Counted from the first letter of the stretch, positions 44,247 through 57,539 are shown. The stretch: 64,000 bases of DNA from Macrobrachium rosenbergii (GCF_040412425.1 NC_089767.1:3784948-3848947), one strand, 5' to 3'. A program made the numbers and translations. The notes: generated by a model from the sequence alone, not told the origin.

Positions 44247-44360
44247 AAATCATTAAGAAAACGGAACTCTAAGTAATATGACAGATGTTACATCTTATTA
44301 ATGTTAGCATACTTAGACTACTTCCTATGCATTAGTTCCAAACAAGACTAAACTATCTAT

Positions 44361-44580
<220 letters not shown>

Positions 44581-44699
44581 TAAGGACATGAATTTATAAT
44601 AAGATAAATATGAATGCACACAAACAGGTATATACACATGTATGTACGTATCTGTTTGCGTATGCCAATGAATACACTGTATGTATATATGTATATATG

Positions 44700-44736
44700 T
44701 ACAGTATATGTGTGTGTGTGTATGTGTGTGTGTGTG
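44700..44736 (+). repeat. (TG)n microsatellite
   Basis: Short TG run. Confidence 0.9.
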
Positions 44737-44984
44737 CACCTCGTTTAAACGAATACTGGGAAATCGGCGGATCGATTTCAGTTGTAAGGAAGACGGGGCT
44801 GTCGCCCGGAGCCCAATACGGGGATGGGGCTGGATGGAAAGCGTGTGAAAGACGAGATTACGGAGAAAAAATATCATAATAGAAACTCCTTTTTCTTTTC
44901 CTTTCCTTTCTCTCCCCCTCCATTCATATCGAAGGTTTAGTGTGTTTGTATCTGAGGGACAGCTTTCCCTTTCCAACCCCCCAA

Positions 44985-44987
<3 letters not shown>

Positions 44988-45032
<45 letters not shown>

Positions 45033-45141
45033 TTGTGGGTTTAGCATTTGTTTATGAAGCACTGATGTTTGTAAGTGTTCGTGTATGTGTGTTCAAATGT
45101 TTACGTAAATACGTGAGAATAAATATACATATGAAAACATG

Positions 45142-45202
<61 letters not shown>

Positions 45203-45301
45203 ATCTTTTTAATGCACAGCAACGAAAAATAACAACAGACGCAAGGAAATGAAAGTCAACTTGAAAACAGTTTTTGAGGGGATTTGATTATGATGCTTAG
45301 C

Positions 45302-45368
<67 letters not shown>
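44988..45368 (+). repeat. (CT)n and two (GA)n microsatellites
   Basis: CT at about 44990-45028, GA at 45147-45200 and 45303-45368, with unassigned spacers. Confidence 0.95.
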
Positions 45369-45370
<2 letters not shown>

Positions 45371-45409
45371 AACACTCTCGCTTCAACCGAACGGTTTCGG
45401 CATGTCCTG

Positions 45410-45560
45410 TTAAATCCTCTTCTTGTGCTGCAGTGACCCAAACAAGGAGCAACGTACCTGGTAGTTAACTGACTGAGATTGGTCGCAATCAGGATGGAAT
45501 AGGACAATGAGCCAATGACCTCACCCCGACGGACCTCCTGAGAACCAGCCAGGTCAACGA
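45410..45560 (+). repeat. Dispersed repeat E, copy 1
   Basis: ACCTGGTAGTTAACTGACTG and GGTCGCAATCAGG share a framework with 50310-50360 (ACCTGGTAGTTAGTCAATTC, GATTGCAACCAGGG). Only two copies here, nature unknown. Confidence 0.4.
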
Positions 45561-45685
45561 CCTCTGCTGACCTACTTCCTTTTTCTACAAAATAAAAAAC
45601 CAAGACATCTAACTCGGTTTAGAGGAAAGAATGACAAACTTTGGGGGAAAAAATAGAATCCTAATAAATTTCCAATGAGAAATCG

Positions 45686-45989
45686 GAATACTGAGTTTAG
45701 GCCAAAGGCCAAACACTGACCCTATGAGGTCATTCAGCGCTGGGAAGGAAATGGAGAGTAAGTAGGTATGAAAGGTGTAACAGGGGGAAAACCTCAAAGC
45801 AGTTGCACCATGAAATAAATGTTAGGAGAGGGTGGACAGCCAGATGGAAGAAAGATAATATGAACGGAGGTACAGTAAAAGGAATGAAGGGACTGCAGCT
45901 AGGGGGCGCCGTGAAAGGGACGCTGCAGAGAACCTTCGGTAATGCGTGGACTGACGGCACTACTAACCACCCCCCACCCCCCCGGCGGG
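45686..45989 (+). repeat. Repeat A copy
   Basis: Standard body. The terminal hairpin is reduced, ending at a C-run before GGCGGG. Confidence 0.8.
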
Positions 45990-46383
45990 AAACCAAATGC
46001 CAAAGTATATTCATTCGAATGAATGAAAAGGTTCTTCCTGAAAACTGAGGGGGCTGGAGACTGGGCCGACCTCTCAGGAAAGTGAAGGGACCAATAAATG
46101 TCAAATGAGGAGTGTTGCAGGAAGTCCAGCATAATTCCTTCCTCACGCCACAATTAGAGCACCGAACACATGTCAAGCAAACTATTGCACGCCTTGGACG
46201 AGAACAACTTTTCATGAAATTGCATAAATAAATTGACCTTATTACATACAAAGGAGTAAAGAGAATCTTTTGAAATATCCAAGAAAAGTCAAGTGACAGT
46301 AAGGACAAGAATTCAGTTAATAAGCAGACTTTCTTAGTTTAATCTGTCTTTCCATTCTTCACTTGGAATCGTTACTCTCTCGA

Positions 46384-46698
46384 CTGAATTGAACTGAATA
46401 TAGAATTTAGGCCAAAGGCCAAGCACTGGGACCTATGAGGTCGTTCAGCGATGAAACGGAAATTGACAGTAAAAGGTTTGAAAGTCTAACAGGAGGAAAA
46501 CCTCGCAGTTGCACTATAAATCAATTATTAGGAGAGGGTTAAGGAAAGCAAGGTGGAAGAAATAGGGTATGAATGGAGGCACAGTAAAAGGAACGAAAGG
46601 GGTTGCAGCTTGGGGCCGAAAGCACGCTGCAAAGAACCTTAAGTTATGCCTACAGTGCACCACATGAGGAGCACTGACGGTACTAACCCCCGTAGGGA
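46384..46698 (+). repeat. Repeat A copy
   Basis: Complete-looking, from TGAATTGAACTGAATATAG to the GTGCACCACATGAGG hairpin and CCCCCGTAGGG. Confidence 0.85.
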
Positions 46699-46902
46699 GT
46701 TACGCTTTCGAGAATCTAATAGTTAACTCCTTAGAAAAGCCAAATCTAACAATAACCTCTAAACTTCCAAGACAATTCAATAACAAGAGGAAGAAGACAC
46801 TTATGTTTTATTTAACAGTGTTAAATTAAAGTAACATAAGCTTTTGGTAAAGGTCTTACCAACAAAACAACTTTATTTTTATCCATTCTAGCCTATGCTG
46901 CC

Positions 46903-47045
46903 CTAAAATGGAAAACTGCAGTGTCTGCAGAGATATGCCACCTACTGGGCTCGTGAAACATTAATACACAAGTTACTGCAGTTTCTGAAAGATTCTTCAA
47001 TGCTATCCACGAGTATTTAAGGGGCTCCCCATTTTAGGGACAGTA
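46903..47045 (+). mobile_element. Family D repeat, copy 2, short terminal inverted repeats
   Basis: Begins CTGCCCTAAAATGG and ends CCATTTTAGGGACAG, an inverted pair. The inside shares GCAGTGTCTGCAG and GGGCTCGTGAAACATTA with 34183-34400. A small MITE is likely. Confidence 0.6.
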
Positions 47046-47680
47046 TGAATTAATCGCAATGAGAGTATTATCTATTATTTATTACTCGAAAAAAAAAAAT
47101 AAAACTGGCAAAAAGAAATCTAACAGATTAAAGGAAACGTAACCTCCTCAAGTCAGACTTTATTTGCAGAAGTAATCACTTACTCTAGTATGGTAAAATC
47201 TATGGCAACAGTGTGTACGACTGCGATTTCTGAAGCCTGGAATATAAATTCTGAAACAATTCTGAGTAATCCTATTCCCGAGAGACCGTGCTTTCCACGA
47301 AAGTTACTGTGCACTCTCATCTCTCCCAGATGAATCACCTACTGCCAACCACGATACACACCTTCAGTGGAATTCTCGCAAACACATATCTGACATTTTG
47401 CGAAATGATGATAATAAACAGACTGGCAAAATAGCCAAATCAAAAATATGAACAACAATAGCAGAAACGAAGAGACAAATCTCATCTCATAACTGCGCTA
47501 AGGTAAGCCTGAAAGTATAAAATTCGCAAACAACCACACACACAAAAGCATGCACATCACAAAATCATGATTCGTTCGTCCATAATTCTGCTCAATGTTC
47601 TTTAATCTTATTCAGTCCAGCTTTGTAATAAAAACCTTGTTTTCTAAGGGCGTGGACAGATTTTCAAACAATAAGGAAAA
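47046..47680. other. No gene seen
   Basis: AT-rich sequence, nothing recognised. Confidence 0.4.
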
Positions 47681-47684
47681 TCCT

Positions 47685-49475
47685 ACATACGATCAAAGAA
47701 ATTAAAAGAATAATTGATAAATGTAAAGAAAGCGTCTCTTCAATACAAATAAACTGATTACGATCAAAAAATAAATCAAAGAAATTAAAAGAATAATTGA
47801 TAATTGTAAAGAAAGCGTCTCTAAAAAAAACTTACTTAGAGAAATAAATCAATAAAATAAATACAAAAAAATAAACTGACTACAATAAAATAAATCAAAG
47901 AAATTAAAAGAAAATAAATTGAAAGAAAGCTCTCTTCAATACAAATAAACTGAGAAATAAATCAATAAAATAAATCAAAGAAATTAAAAGAATAATTGAT
48001 AATTGTCAAGAAAGCGTCTCTTCAATACAAATAAACTGACTACTTAGAGAAATAAATCAATAAAATAAATCAAAGAAATTAAAAGAATAATTGATAATTG
48101 TAAATCAATAAATTTAAACTGATTAAGAGAAATAAATCAATAAAATAAATCAAAGAAATTAAAAGAATAATTGATAATTGTAAAGAAAGCGTCTCTTCAA
48201 TACAAATAAACTGATTACTTAGAGAAATAAATCAATAAAATAAATCAAAGAAATTAAAAGAATAATTGATAATTGTCAAGAAAGCGTCTCTTCAATACAA
48301 ATAAACTGATTACTTAGAGAAATAAATCAATAAAATAAATCAAAGAAATTAAAAGAATAATTGATAATTGTAAAGAAAGCGTCTCTTCAATACAAATAAA
48401 CTGATTACTTAGAGAAATAAATCAATAAAATAAATTAAAGAAATTAAAAAAGAATAATTGAAACTAATTCAATAAAATAAATCAAAAGAAATTAAAATAA
48501 TTGATAATTGTAAAGAAAGAGTCTCTTCAATTAAACAATACAAATAAATAAACTGAAAGCGTTAATACAAATAAACTACTACTTAGAGAAATAAATCAAT
48601 AAAATAAATCAAAGAAATTAAAAGAATAATTCATAACTGTAAAGAAAGCGTCTCTTCAGTACAAATAAACTGACTACTTAGAGAAATAGATCAATAAAAT
48701 AAATCAAAGAAATTAAAAGAATAATTGATAATTGTCAATAAAGCGCCTCTTCAATACAAATAAACGTCTACTTAAATAAAAATAAACTTAAAAGAATAAT
48801 TGATAATTGTCAGAGAATACAAATAAACTGATTACTTAAAAATAAATCAATAAAATAAATCAAAAAAATTAAAAGAATAATTGATAATTGTCAAGAAATT
48901 AAAAGAATAATTGTAATTGTAAAGAAAGCGTCTCTTCAATACAAATAAACTGATTACTTAGAAATAAATCAATAAATAAATCAAAGAAATTAAAAGAATA
49001 ATTGAAATTGTAAAGAACTGATTACTTAGAGAAATAAATAAAATAAATCAAAGAAATTAAAGGAATAATTGATAATTGTAAAGAAAGCTTCTCTTCAGTA
49101 CAATAAACTGACTACTTAGAGAAATAAATCAAAAATAAATCAAAGAAATTAAAAGAATAACGGATAATTGTCAAAGAAAGTCTCATCAAAACTGATTACA
49201 ATAAATTAAAATAAATCAAAGAAATGAATAATTGATAATTGTCAAGAAAGCGTCTCTTCAAAAAATAAATCAAAGAAATAAATCAATTAAATCAAATTAA
49301 AAATTAACGGATAACTGTAAAGAAAGCGTCTCTTCAATACAGTTTAAACTGATTACTTAAAGAAATAAATTAAAAAATACATCAAAAGAAAGATATAAGT
49401 TGAAATAAAATAAAAAATAAATCAAAAGAAAGATACAGATAGAAATAAAAATAAAAAATAAAAGAAAGACATAGA
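47685..49475 (+). repeat. Long 95-bp minisatellite array (about 1.8 kb)
   Basis: The unit contains GAAAGCGTCTCTTCAATACA, ACTGATTACTTAGAG, AATAAATCAATAAAATAAAT and AAGAATAATTGATAATTG. GCGTCTCT recurs near 48187, 48282 and 48378. Many units have internal deletions, and the array decays at both ends. Confidence 0.9.
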
Positions 49476-49895
49476 CAAAATACACACTTGATTCAGTAAG
49501 CAACGAAACAGTTTTACTGAGGAATGGAGTCTGCAGTGAAGAACGACTCTCCGTCCAGAAAGGAAGAAACTCTCAAGATAAACATATGCGCAGACACACA
49601 CGTATACACAGGTACAAGTAAACACCCCCAGCATGGACGTGCACATACGCACACAAGTCAACATCCCGGTCTAGAAAGTGAAGTCATTATTCCCAGTCCG
49701 TGTTGTGCAGTACGTAAGGAAGACGTACGTGCATGGACGTTAGGTACAAATGTGCGTAGAGAAGATATGTATTTGGAATCGAAATGAATATCAAGCACCA
49801 TACTATGGATATTCACACAGGCATACGTTCATATCTGTATAGTATGTGAGTGTGTCTATTCGTAAGCCTACTTTCTCGTACAATTTACACTCACA
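49476..49895. other. No gene seen
   Basis: Short open frames with no domain or splice support. Confidence 0.4.
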
Positions 49896-50060
<165 letters not shown>

Positions 50061-50269
50061 TGATGAATACCTTCGTACAATTCTACAAGTAGACACGAGC
50101 TAATTCCACTGAAATGCAGGCTTAGGAGCATGGAAGTATAAAATGTAAACTCTGCATAGGCTATCCTTTTAGATTTAACAAACACAATGCCTCCCATGTG
50201 CTCATTATATTACGAGTACATCAAACACGCATTATTATTTATTCAGTCACTTCTCATGTTCCTTTCAGA

Positions 50270-50400
50270 GTATTCAGTTGCAAGCCACTGTGCCCTCTTG
50301 ACATAGGCAATTAAGAACCTGGTAGTTAGTCAATTCTGGCGGATTGCAACCAGGGTTGGAGAAAGTTATGGGGCAAGCAAACTCATCTCCAAAAATTATC
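50270..50400 (+). repeat. Dispersed repeat E, copy 2
   Basis: ACCTGGTAGTTAGTC and GGATTGCAACCAGGGTTGG correspond to 45456-45515. Confidence 0.4.
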
Positions 50401-50460
50401 TGAGAACTAGAGGGTAAACACTTCTGGTGGCACTCCTTTTAAGAGAATGAGGTGTATTAG

Positions 50461-50463
<3 letters not shown>

Positions 50464-50546
<83 letters not shown>
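50464..50546 (+). repeat. (TA)n array
   Basis: Pure TA run. Confidence 0.95.
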
Positions 50547-50549
<3 letters not shown>

Positions 50550-51490
50550 TGAAGGTGACTAATGAGGATATAAAGGGGAGATTAAGAGGCTCAAGAATGA
50601 AAAGACACCAGGAGTTGAAGTGATAACCAGTGATGTGATTTGGTACGATGGTGATAGTATAATCAGGACTGACCAGGGTTTGTGAGGTATGTCTGGATGA
50701 GGGAAAGGTTCCAAAGGCATGAGTGAGGAGAATAATTGTTTCACTGTATAAGTTACAGGTGACAGAGGGGAACTGTAAGAGTTACTTATCATACAACGGA
50801 AAGTATACATATTTAATTTTACTTATCATGCAAGGTAAAGTGTATATTCAGTTAAGTGAGTAATCTGAAAGTACAGAAAAAAGCTTTATGTACTGAAAAT
50901 GTATAGTATAAAAGATAAGTTTTGAGGGCGACTAAACACTGTTATGACCTGAGAATCTGTAGATGGGAGAGTGACTAGTTTGATGTGAAAATGAGTCTGA
51001 GACATGGTTATGTCACTCTCCAAGACCGGTCAGTATCATCATGAATGAAGTAATGCAAAAATTCAGAGAAAGAACAGCATATGTTGGTGAAAAATTGTGC
51101 AACAGGAAAATGAACTATGAATGGAGTATAGAATATCTGATGTTTGCAGATGCTACAGTACTCACTGGGGAATTACAGTCTGTTGACTCTGTCCATGAGG
51201 GTTTTCAGCTGAAGATTTTAAGAAGGAACGAAAGAAAGAAACAATTACAAGAATATGAAAGCCTTTACCAAAGTTAAAAGCAAATGTGATGAAGAGAAAA
51301 GCTTGTAGGGTAAACTGGAGCCTGTAAGATGAAGCATCCAGAGTTAATGTGGCCAGAAGAGTGCAACAGTTTGAATCATAAGAGTATTTGGGATCCACCA
51401 TAATGGCTGATAATGAGATGAGTGACGAGGTAGGTCGCAGAATAGGTGAAGCCAAGAAAGTAGTAGGATGAGTGGAAGAGATGGGAAGAA
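50550..51490 (+). pseudogene. Decayed LINE reverse-transcriptase segment
   Basis: Pieces read LTRVCEVCLDEGKVPKA (about 50670), then MNEVMQKFRERTAYVGEKLC... IEYLMFADATVLTGE (51041-51180). The catalytic FADD is changed to FADA. The end reads YLGSTIMADNEMSDEVGRRIGEAKKVVG (about 51385), the style of the RT end in arthropod non-LTR elements. Frames are broken between pieces. Confidence 0.65.
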
Positions 51491-51513
51491 GTTTGAATTT
51501 TCTACTCTAATAC

Positions 51514-51836
51514 TATTCTCCTTGCATTTTAATACATTTTGATCTATTTATCAATTTATTAATTTATTTTTTTCTTTTTCAATAAGTGGGATCACTTCCC
51601 TTTTTATTCCCCTTTACCACCTCTTACTTCTTCCTAATGAACACCATAATATTCTTTGGAAGCTTGAATTTCAAGTCAATGGCCCCCTCTGGTGGGCTTG
51701 TTCCATATGAATATGGTGTTCATTAGAAAGAAGTAAGAGGAAATAAAGGGAAATACAGAAAGAAGAGATCTGACTTATTAAAAAAGAAAAGATAAATTAA
51801 TAAATAGATAAAAATGTATTAAAATGCAAGGAGAAT
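51514..51836 (+). mobile_element. Fold-back element with a SINE-3 piece in its loop
   Basis: Left arm TTCTCCTTGCATTTTAATAC to CTCTTACTTCTTCCTAATGAACACCATA; the right arm is the reverse complement, ending GTATTAAAATGCAAGGAGAA. The loop (about 51650-51715) matches the SINE-3 3' body (ATTCTTTGGAAGCTTGA, GTTCCATATGAATA). Confidence 0.8.
51655..51715 (+). mobile_element. SINE-3 3' fragment
   Basis: ATTCTTTGGAAGCTTGAATT, CAGTCAATGGCC-type and GGGCTTGTTCC match 915-975 and 12575-12635. The AAT tail is absent. Confidence 0.65.
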
Positions 51837-51971
51837 TGTACCAGGATAGTAATGCATTGCACCATTGCTTGACATCCCCAGTGGGAGGCTGTTGCACTGG
51901 GATGGTGTCTGTCTGGTTCGATTACTTGGCTTATTAATTAAAACCTCATTAATTGTACTAACTGCTTTAAC

Positions 51972-52251
51972 ACCCCGTAGAAGGGGTAGTGCCGTCAGTG
52001 CGCCTCGTGCGGTGCACTGTAGGCAATTACTTATTCTTTGCATCGTGCCTTCGGCCCCTAGCTGCAACCCCTTTCGTTTCTTTTACTGTACCTCCTCTTT
52101 CTTCCAGCTTACGTTCCACCCTCTCCTAACAATTGATTCATAGTGCAACTGCGAGGTCTTTTTACTGTCAATTTCCGTTCCAGCGCTGAATGACCTCACA
52201 GGTCTCAGTGCTTAGCCTTTGGCCTAAATTCCTTATTCAACTCAATTCAAT
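51972..52251 (-). repeat. Repeat A, the only minus-strand copy
   Basis: Reads in reverse: CCCCGTAGAAGGGGTAGTGC ... TTGGCCTAAATTCCTTATTC and then the pentamer edge AACTCAATTCAATG. Confidence 0.85.
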
Positions 52252-52689
52252 GAACTGCTCTAATTACGAAATACATTTGTTATTGGAATTACGTGATTTT
52301 CCTAATAACGAAAGAAAGCTTCTTGCTTCTCCGTTATGCGCAGCTGACCATCTCTTTAGGGTGCGCAGGTCGTCTCAAAAAACAGTACACTCATTCGCAA
52401 TTTTCGCCAGATCGACATTTCTGACGTTATACATAATCGCAAACTACATTCACAATCTACACCGCCTCATCGTTCGAGCAGACAGAGATGATATATTGGT
52501 CGTAAAAGGAGAGGTGCCAGTTAGTAAATTATTCTTTTAATATAGTGTAAAATAAACTATTACAATAGATACTGTGACTGCAAAGTCACTGAAAGTAATA
52601 ACCGAGAGCAGTAAGTTTTTCACATAATGATTAAATAAACAAGAGAATCTCGATTCGTAAACTGCTTTCCCTCAAAACGTGATATAACA
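52252..52689. other. No gene seen
   Basis: A 116-codon frame overlaps the end of repeat A and has no domain I recognise. Confidence 0.4.
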
Positions 52690-53083
52690 AGTAAAAAGTT
52701 TCTTCGGCGCAATCGAGTTTTCTGTACAGCCGCTACAGCGTATAATCAAGGCCACCGAAAATGGATCTATCTTTCGGTGGTCTCGGTATAGTGCTGTATG
52801 AGTCGCGGCCCATGAAATTTTAACCACGGCCTGGTGGTGGCCTGTCCTATATCGTTGCCAGACGCACGATCATAGCTAACTTCAACCTTAAATAAAATAA
52901 AAACTACTGAGGCTAGAGGGCTGCAATTTGGTATGTTTGATGCTTGGAGGGTGGATGATCAACACACCAATTTGCAGCCCTCTAGCCTCAGCAGTCTTTA
53001 AGCTCTGAGGGCGGACAGATAAAGTGCGGACGGACAGACAAAGCCGGAACAATAGGGTTTTTTTTATTAAAGAAAACTAAAAA
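52690..53083 (-). mobile_element. Element C, copy 5 (minus orientation)
   Basis: AGTTTCTTCGGCGCAATCGA start, hairpin ACCGAAAATGGATCTATC, central inverted repeat and CGGACGGACAGACAAAGCCGG end. Confidence 0.85.
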
Positions 53084-53460
53084 CGCAAACTTTCAACTTT
53101 AAAATATGCAACAAAAATAAAAGATAAACATTTCGAAAATCACTATGATATAACCAGATCTTTAAACTGCTGCCTGTACTGTTAAAATAAATTAAAAAAA
53201 AAAACGATTGCGAGCCAAAACCCGTTCGGGAGCCATCTGGAACAGAGGGGAAGCCCACAAACTGCAATCTTTCAAACCTCAAACTCCATAAAAGAATGAC
53301 TTTTACAGAATGGAGAAGGTTTTGCCACAGAACGTCGTCGCTTTGGTTCAAAAGGGCCTTAGTTTATTCAAGTGACTAGGCTCTTTCGATTTCCTCGACC
53401 GGCTTCGGCCTCCGACAAGTAAAATGTCCGCTTTAAGTACTCGCACCACTTATCTGTTAA
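53084..53460. other. No gene seen
   Basis: Unassigned sequence before the GA array. Confidence 0.4.
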
Positions 53461-53462
53461 GG

Positions 53463-53506
<44 letters not shown>

Positions 53507-53578
53507 GGGGAGAGGAATGAGAGAGAGAGAATCATTTGTTTTATATTAATTTGCTTGGCATTAAAAACCTTGCTCACC

Positions 53579-53628
<50 letters not shown>

Positions 53629-53673
53629 CATTTGTTTTATATTAATTTGTTTGGCTTTAAAACCTTGCTCACC

Positions 53674-53741
<68 letters not shown>

Positions 53742-53787
53742 CATTTGTTTTATATTAATTTGTTTGGCATTAAAAACCTTGCTCACC

Positions 53788-53860
<73 letters not shown>

Positions 53861-53904
53861 ATTAGTTTTATATAAATTTGCTTGGAACTAAAAACTTGCT
53901 TACC

Positions 53905-53969
<65 letters not shown>

Positions 53970-54013
53970 TAGTTTTATATAAATTTGCTTGGAATTAAAA
54001 ACTTCCTTACCAG

Positions 54014-54071
<58 letters not shown>

Positions 54072-54115
54072 TTAGTTTTATATTAATTTGCTTGGAATTA
54101 AAAACCTTGTCTACC

Positions 54116-54181
<66 letters not shown>
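53463..54181 (+). repeat. Higher-order array: seven (GA)n tracts with a conserved 50-bp spacer
   Basis: GA tracts (about 40-70 bases each) alternate with a spacer reading CATTTGTTTTATATTAATTT and GGCATTAAAAACCTTGCTCA, then CCAG. Six spacers are seen. Spacer divergence increases to the right (TATATAAATTTGCTTGGAA). Confidence 0.92.
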
Positions 54182-54186
<5 letters not shown>

Positions 54187-54565
54187 AAAAGACTCTTTCT
54201 CCAACATTCAATTGGATAATATTCAGTTTCTCGTTCTCTGTCATTCATAACTGAAGATTTCCACCATTTGTACCTTTTCTCACAATAAATTTAAGCGGTT
54301 GTAAATTTTGTGCTAGTGACTGCAAATCCATGCTAAATCACCGGCGCAGAACAATAATGCACGAGAAAGTACCTCCTGAAATTATGCTGGCGCTGCAAAA
54401 TATACCTTCGGCAGAAACAGGTTAATACATCATTAAAATTAATTTTATCCATTTATCTGTTATTTGTATCCGATCATACCTGAATATTTCTAAAAGATAT
54501 GCATTCACATGAACGTTCAGGAACCAGTGTGTAGGTAGATTATTTCAAAGCAACCAAAAGAAATC
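54182..54565. other. No gene seen
   Basis: AT-rich sequence, nothing recognised. Confidence 0.4.
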
Positions 54566-54569
54566 CCTT

Positions 54570-54631
54570 CATGCACACACACACATACACACATATACAC
54601 ACACATACATACACACATATACTTTTGCATG

Positions 54632-54672
<41 letters not shown>

Positions 54673-54694
54673 CATACATTTATATATATATATA
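54570..54694 (+). repeat. (CA)n and (TA)n arrays
   Basis: ACAC/ACAT steps, then TA from about 54635. Confidence 0.9.
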
Positions 54695-55235
54695 AACAGG
54701 TGAGGCAAAAACACTATTTAAACGTTGAAACCAGGACAGGACACAAAAACATGCATGTAGGCAGACCATGGAAACGTGTTAAATCTCAGCATAATTAAGG
54801 TGTCAATTTATTTCGAAGGTTCATATTGTTGGTTTGATTGATGATAATAATCTTTCTTTTTTACATTATCAAAATGGCTCAGGGATTCTCACCCTTGTGT
54901 AAAGAATAAACGTACTTTCATAAATTTTAAACACCCCTAAAAACATCAACAAAATTCATCATCGGTGGTCAAGTTTTCGTATTGGCTTTAGGCTTCCAAT
55001 CCTGAACATTCTAGCATTAGAAACCTCTAAAATATTTGTAAATAATATATTGAATAAAAATTATTTAATTTATAGGCCAAACGACTCATGCTTAAAACAG
55101 AACTGGGAAAAGGACCTCTCTTGAGAACAGGTTCATTATTATTTATCAAACAACAAAAATCATGGTAGGGTGGTCCTATTCCTCAGTTAAACCTGGATCC
55201 AGACCTCCTACATTCAGCATTTACCTGAATAAAAT
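54695..55235. other. No gene seen
   Basis: AT-rich sequence, nothing recognised. Confidence 0.4.
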
Positions 55236-55671
55236 TTTTAGTTTTCTGTAAGAGAAAAATAATCTATTTTCCATTATCCCAAATCCATCAGGCTTTAACG
55301 TATGTCCGCAAGATACTGCACTTTTTCTGTCCACCACAAAGATCTTAAAAACTACTGAAACTGAGGGCTTGGTTTCAAATTGTTCTGCTGGAATGATCAT
55401 CCACCATCCAGTCATCAAACATACCAAGAAACGTTGCAGCCCTCTAGTCTCAGTAGTTTTTATTTGATTTAAGGTTAAAGTTAGCCATAATCATTCTTCT
55501 GGCAACGCAACATCACAGGCCACCATGGCCGGCTGAGAGTTTCATGGGCCGCGGATCATACAGCATTATGCCAAGACCCCCTAAAGATAGATCTATTTTT
55601 GGTGGCTTTATTATCAGCTGTGCAGAAAACTCGACTGCGCCGAAGAAACTTCGGCACATTTTTTACTTGTT
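55236..55671 (+). mobile_element. Element C, copy 6, longest
   Basis: TTTTTAGTTTTCTGTAAGAG at the left; central inverted repeat diverged (ACTACTGAAACTGAGGG against CTCTAGTCTCAGTAGT); AAAGATAGATCTATTTTTGG hairpin; CGCCGAAGAAACTTCGGCAC hairpin at the right end. Confidence 0.8.
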
Positions 55672-57539
55672 TATTTGTGCATTATGTCTTCTGCTCTCTT
55701 TGCATAAGGCTGGTTAGAGGTCTTTGGTCTTATTTCTTTTATGTTTTTACCTGGATTTTTTATCTGTACCGTATATCATGAATTTCGTGAAGACGTTGAG
55801 GATCCAAATACGAAATGAAAATAAATGAGTAAATGGGATTAATCCAGACAGATCGAGGTGGTCTTCAGCAAAGCCTTACAAGATCGATTCTTCAACCTCC
55901 AGTGAGAGTTCCAACGCTTCCAACAGAATTTCTTTCCACTTGGTTGGAAAATGCAGTCTGGGAGAAACCCAGCTATTTTATTTTGACCATTGCAGTGTGA
56001 CGTTTACAGCTTTGGCAACCACATGCCATCCAAAGCCATATTGGGAATGGTTTCCTGCCATATTAATCAAGAGAAGAAAATTCTTTCCTAATCCATTTGG
56101 AGTCTGGAGTTGTGAGTGGCAGTCTTGTGAAACTTTGCAAAGGATCACTAAGATATGTCTGTATCAAGCATATTTCTCAGTTAATTTTAACCTTTCACCC
56201 AGGTTCTTATCACTAACCTTAATTTTTTTTGCTTTTTGGGCATCCTTGTCTTCATTTTGGATTGTAGTTTGATTATAGAATTAATGTCACCCTCATGATA
56301 ACTTTGAGTTAACAGCTGAAAATGATGTCACCATAACAAACAAAAGGGGCAACGTAGGAAAAATATAATTTTATTCTATTCGTTCAGAGTTACAGCCTTG
56401 AGGATAAGACAACATATAAGAAATATGAGAAGTGTTGTCTTCAAAAGACATGTACCAAAAGTGCATTTGCATCGAACAGAATATTTTTTTACCATATATA
56501 TTTTCTCCTCTGGACTGGTACAGCCATGTCTTTCAGAATGAGGCTACCATCCCCATTCAATTTTTTCATAACACCAACAGAAGTAGGTATCTACTGTACA
56601 CACAGCTGGATGGACTGGTGAAAGTTAGGACGAGAGCAATCCATGAACCTAGCAAATGTATGCTGAGCATACCCATACACTGAGTATATCTTACACCCAC
56701 AGGGTCATGATAAGTGCCACTCCTGGTGGGAATTTCACTTTATATGATTTGAAATTGACTCCGAGATCCACATGATTTACAATATTCTGCTAACATCAAT
56801 TTCAGCCATTAAATTAAGGCTATCATTGTGGCTACGCAGTCGTCTGTAATGAAACTACAAACTTATAAAGGCAGGGTGGGCATACCCTGAAAAAACCGAA
56901 GATTTAAAGCAAGAATTCAATTAACTCTGCACTGGGAGTACGATCCAACATAACGGCCAGCTAGCTGTATCATGAAAGCAGAAACTTAAAAGTAAGAATT
57001 CTAATAAAAATGAAAAATGAACTAAGAAAGGTGACTGATATCAACAGATCCGGGTAACTTCTGTAAATTTTCACAAAACTGGCTCTCCAAACCCTCACAA
57101 CTTGGTTCTGAGAGCTTAGAACTGTAATTTTATCTGGTGGAGGGAAGAACATGGATATTCAGAGTGGGCTGCTGTATCATGAAGCTCACTGCCTCTTTAA
57201 CCGCAAGCCATCCACTTGGTGAACAGTATCCACGTCTCTAATTAGGTCATTTAGGGATGGTTTCATGTCATTTTCATTCGCCAAATACTGGCATATGGCC
57301 ATAACGGTGCAAAGGGATTGAAGCCGTGCCATTATGATTGTCATCATGCGCCCAGTATAGTTTATACTGAGGCTTGCTTGCCTCTTCAGAAAATTTCAGG
57401 TCCCCTAGGAGTGGTGCTATTCCTCATCATGAGGGTAGCTGCCAGGATAAGGTGGCTGAAAACTTCTCGTCAATACTGTCTCAAAGGGTGCCATGATGTA
57501 CCCATTGGCGAAGATCGTAAGAGAAACGCCAGAATCCTG
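55672..57539. other. No gene confirmed
   Basis: Several open frames on both strands (for example 55940-56272 + and 56970-57152 -) with natural-looking composition. No recognisable domain and no consistent exon structure. Old transposon debris is possible. Confidence 0.3.
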
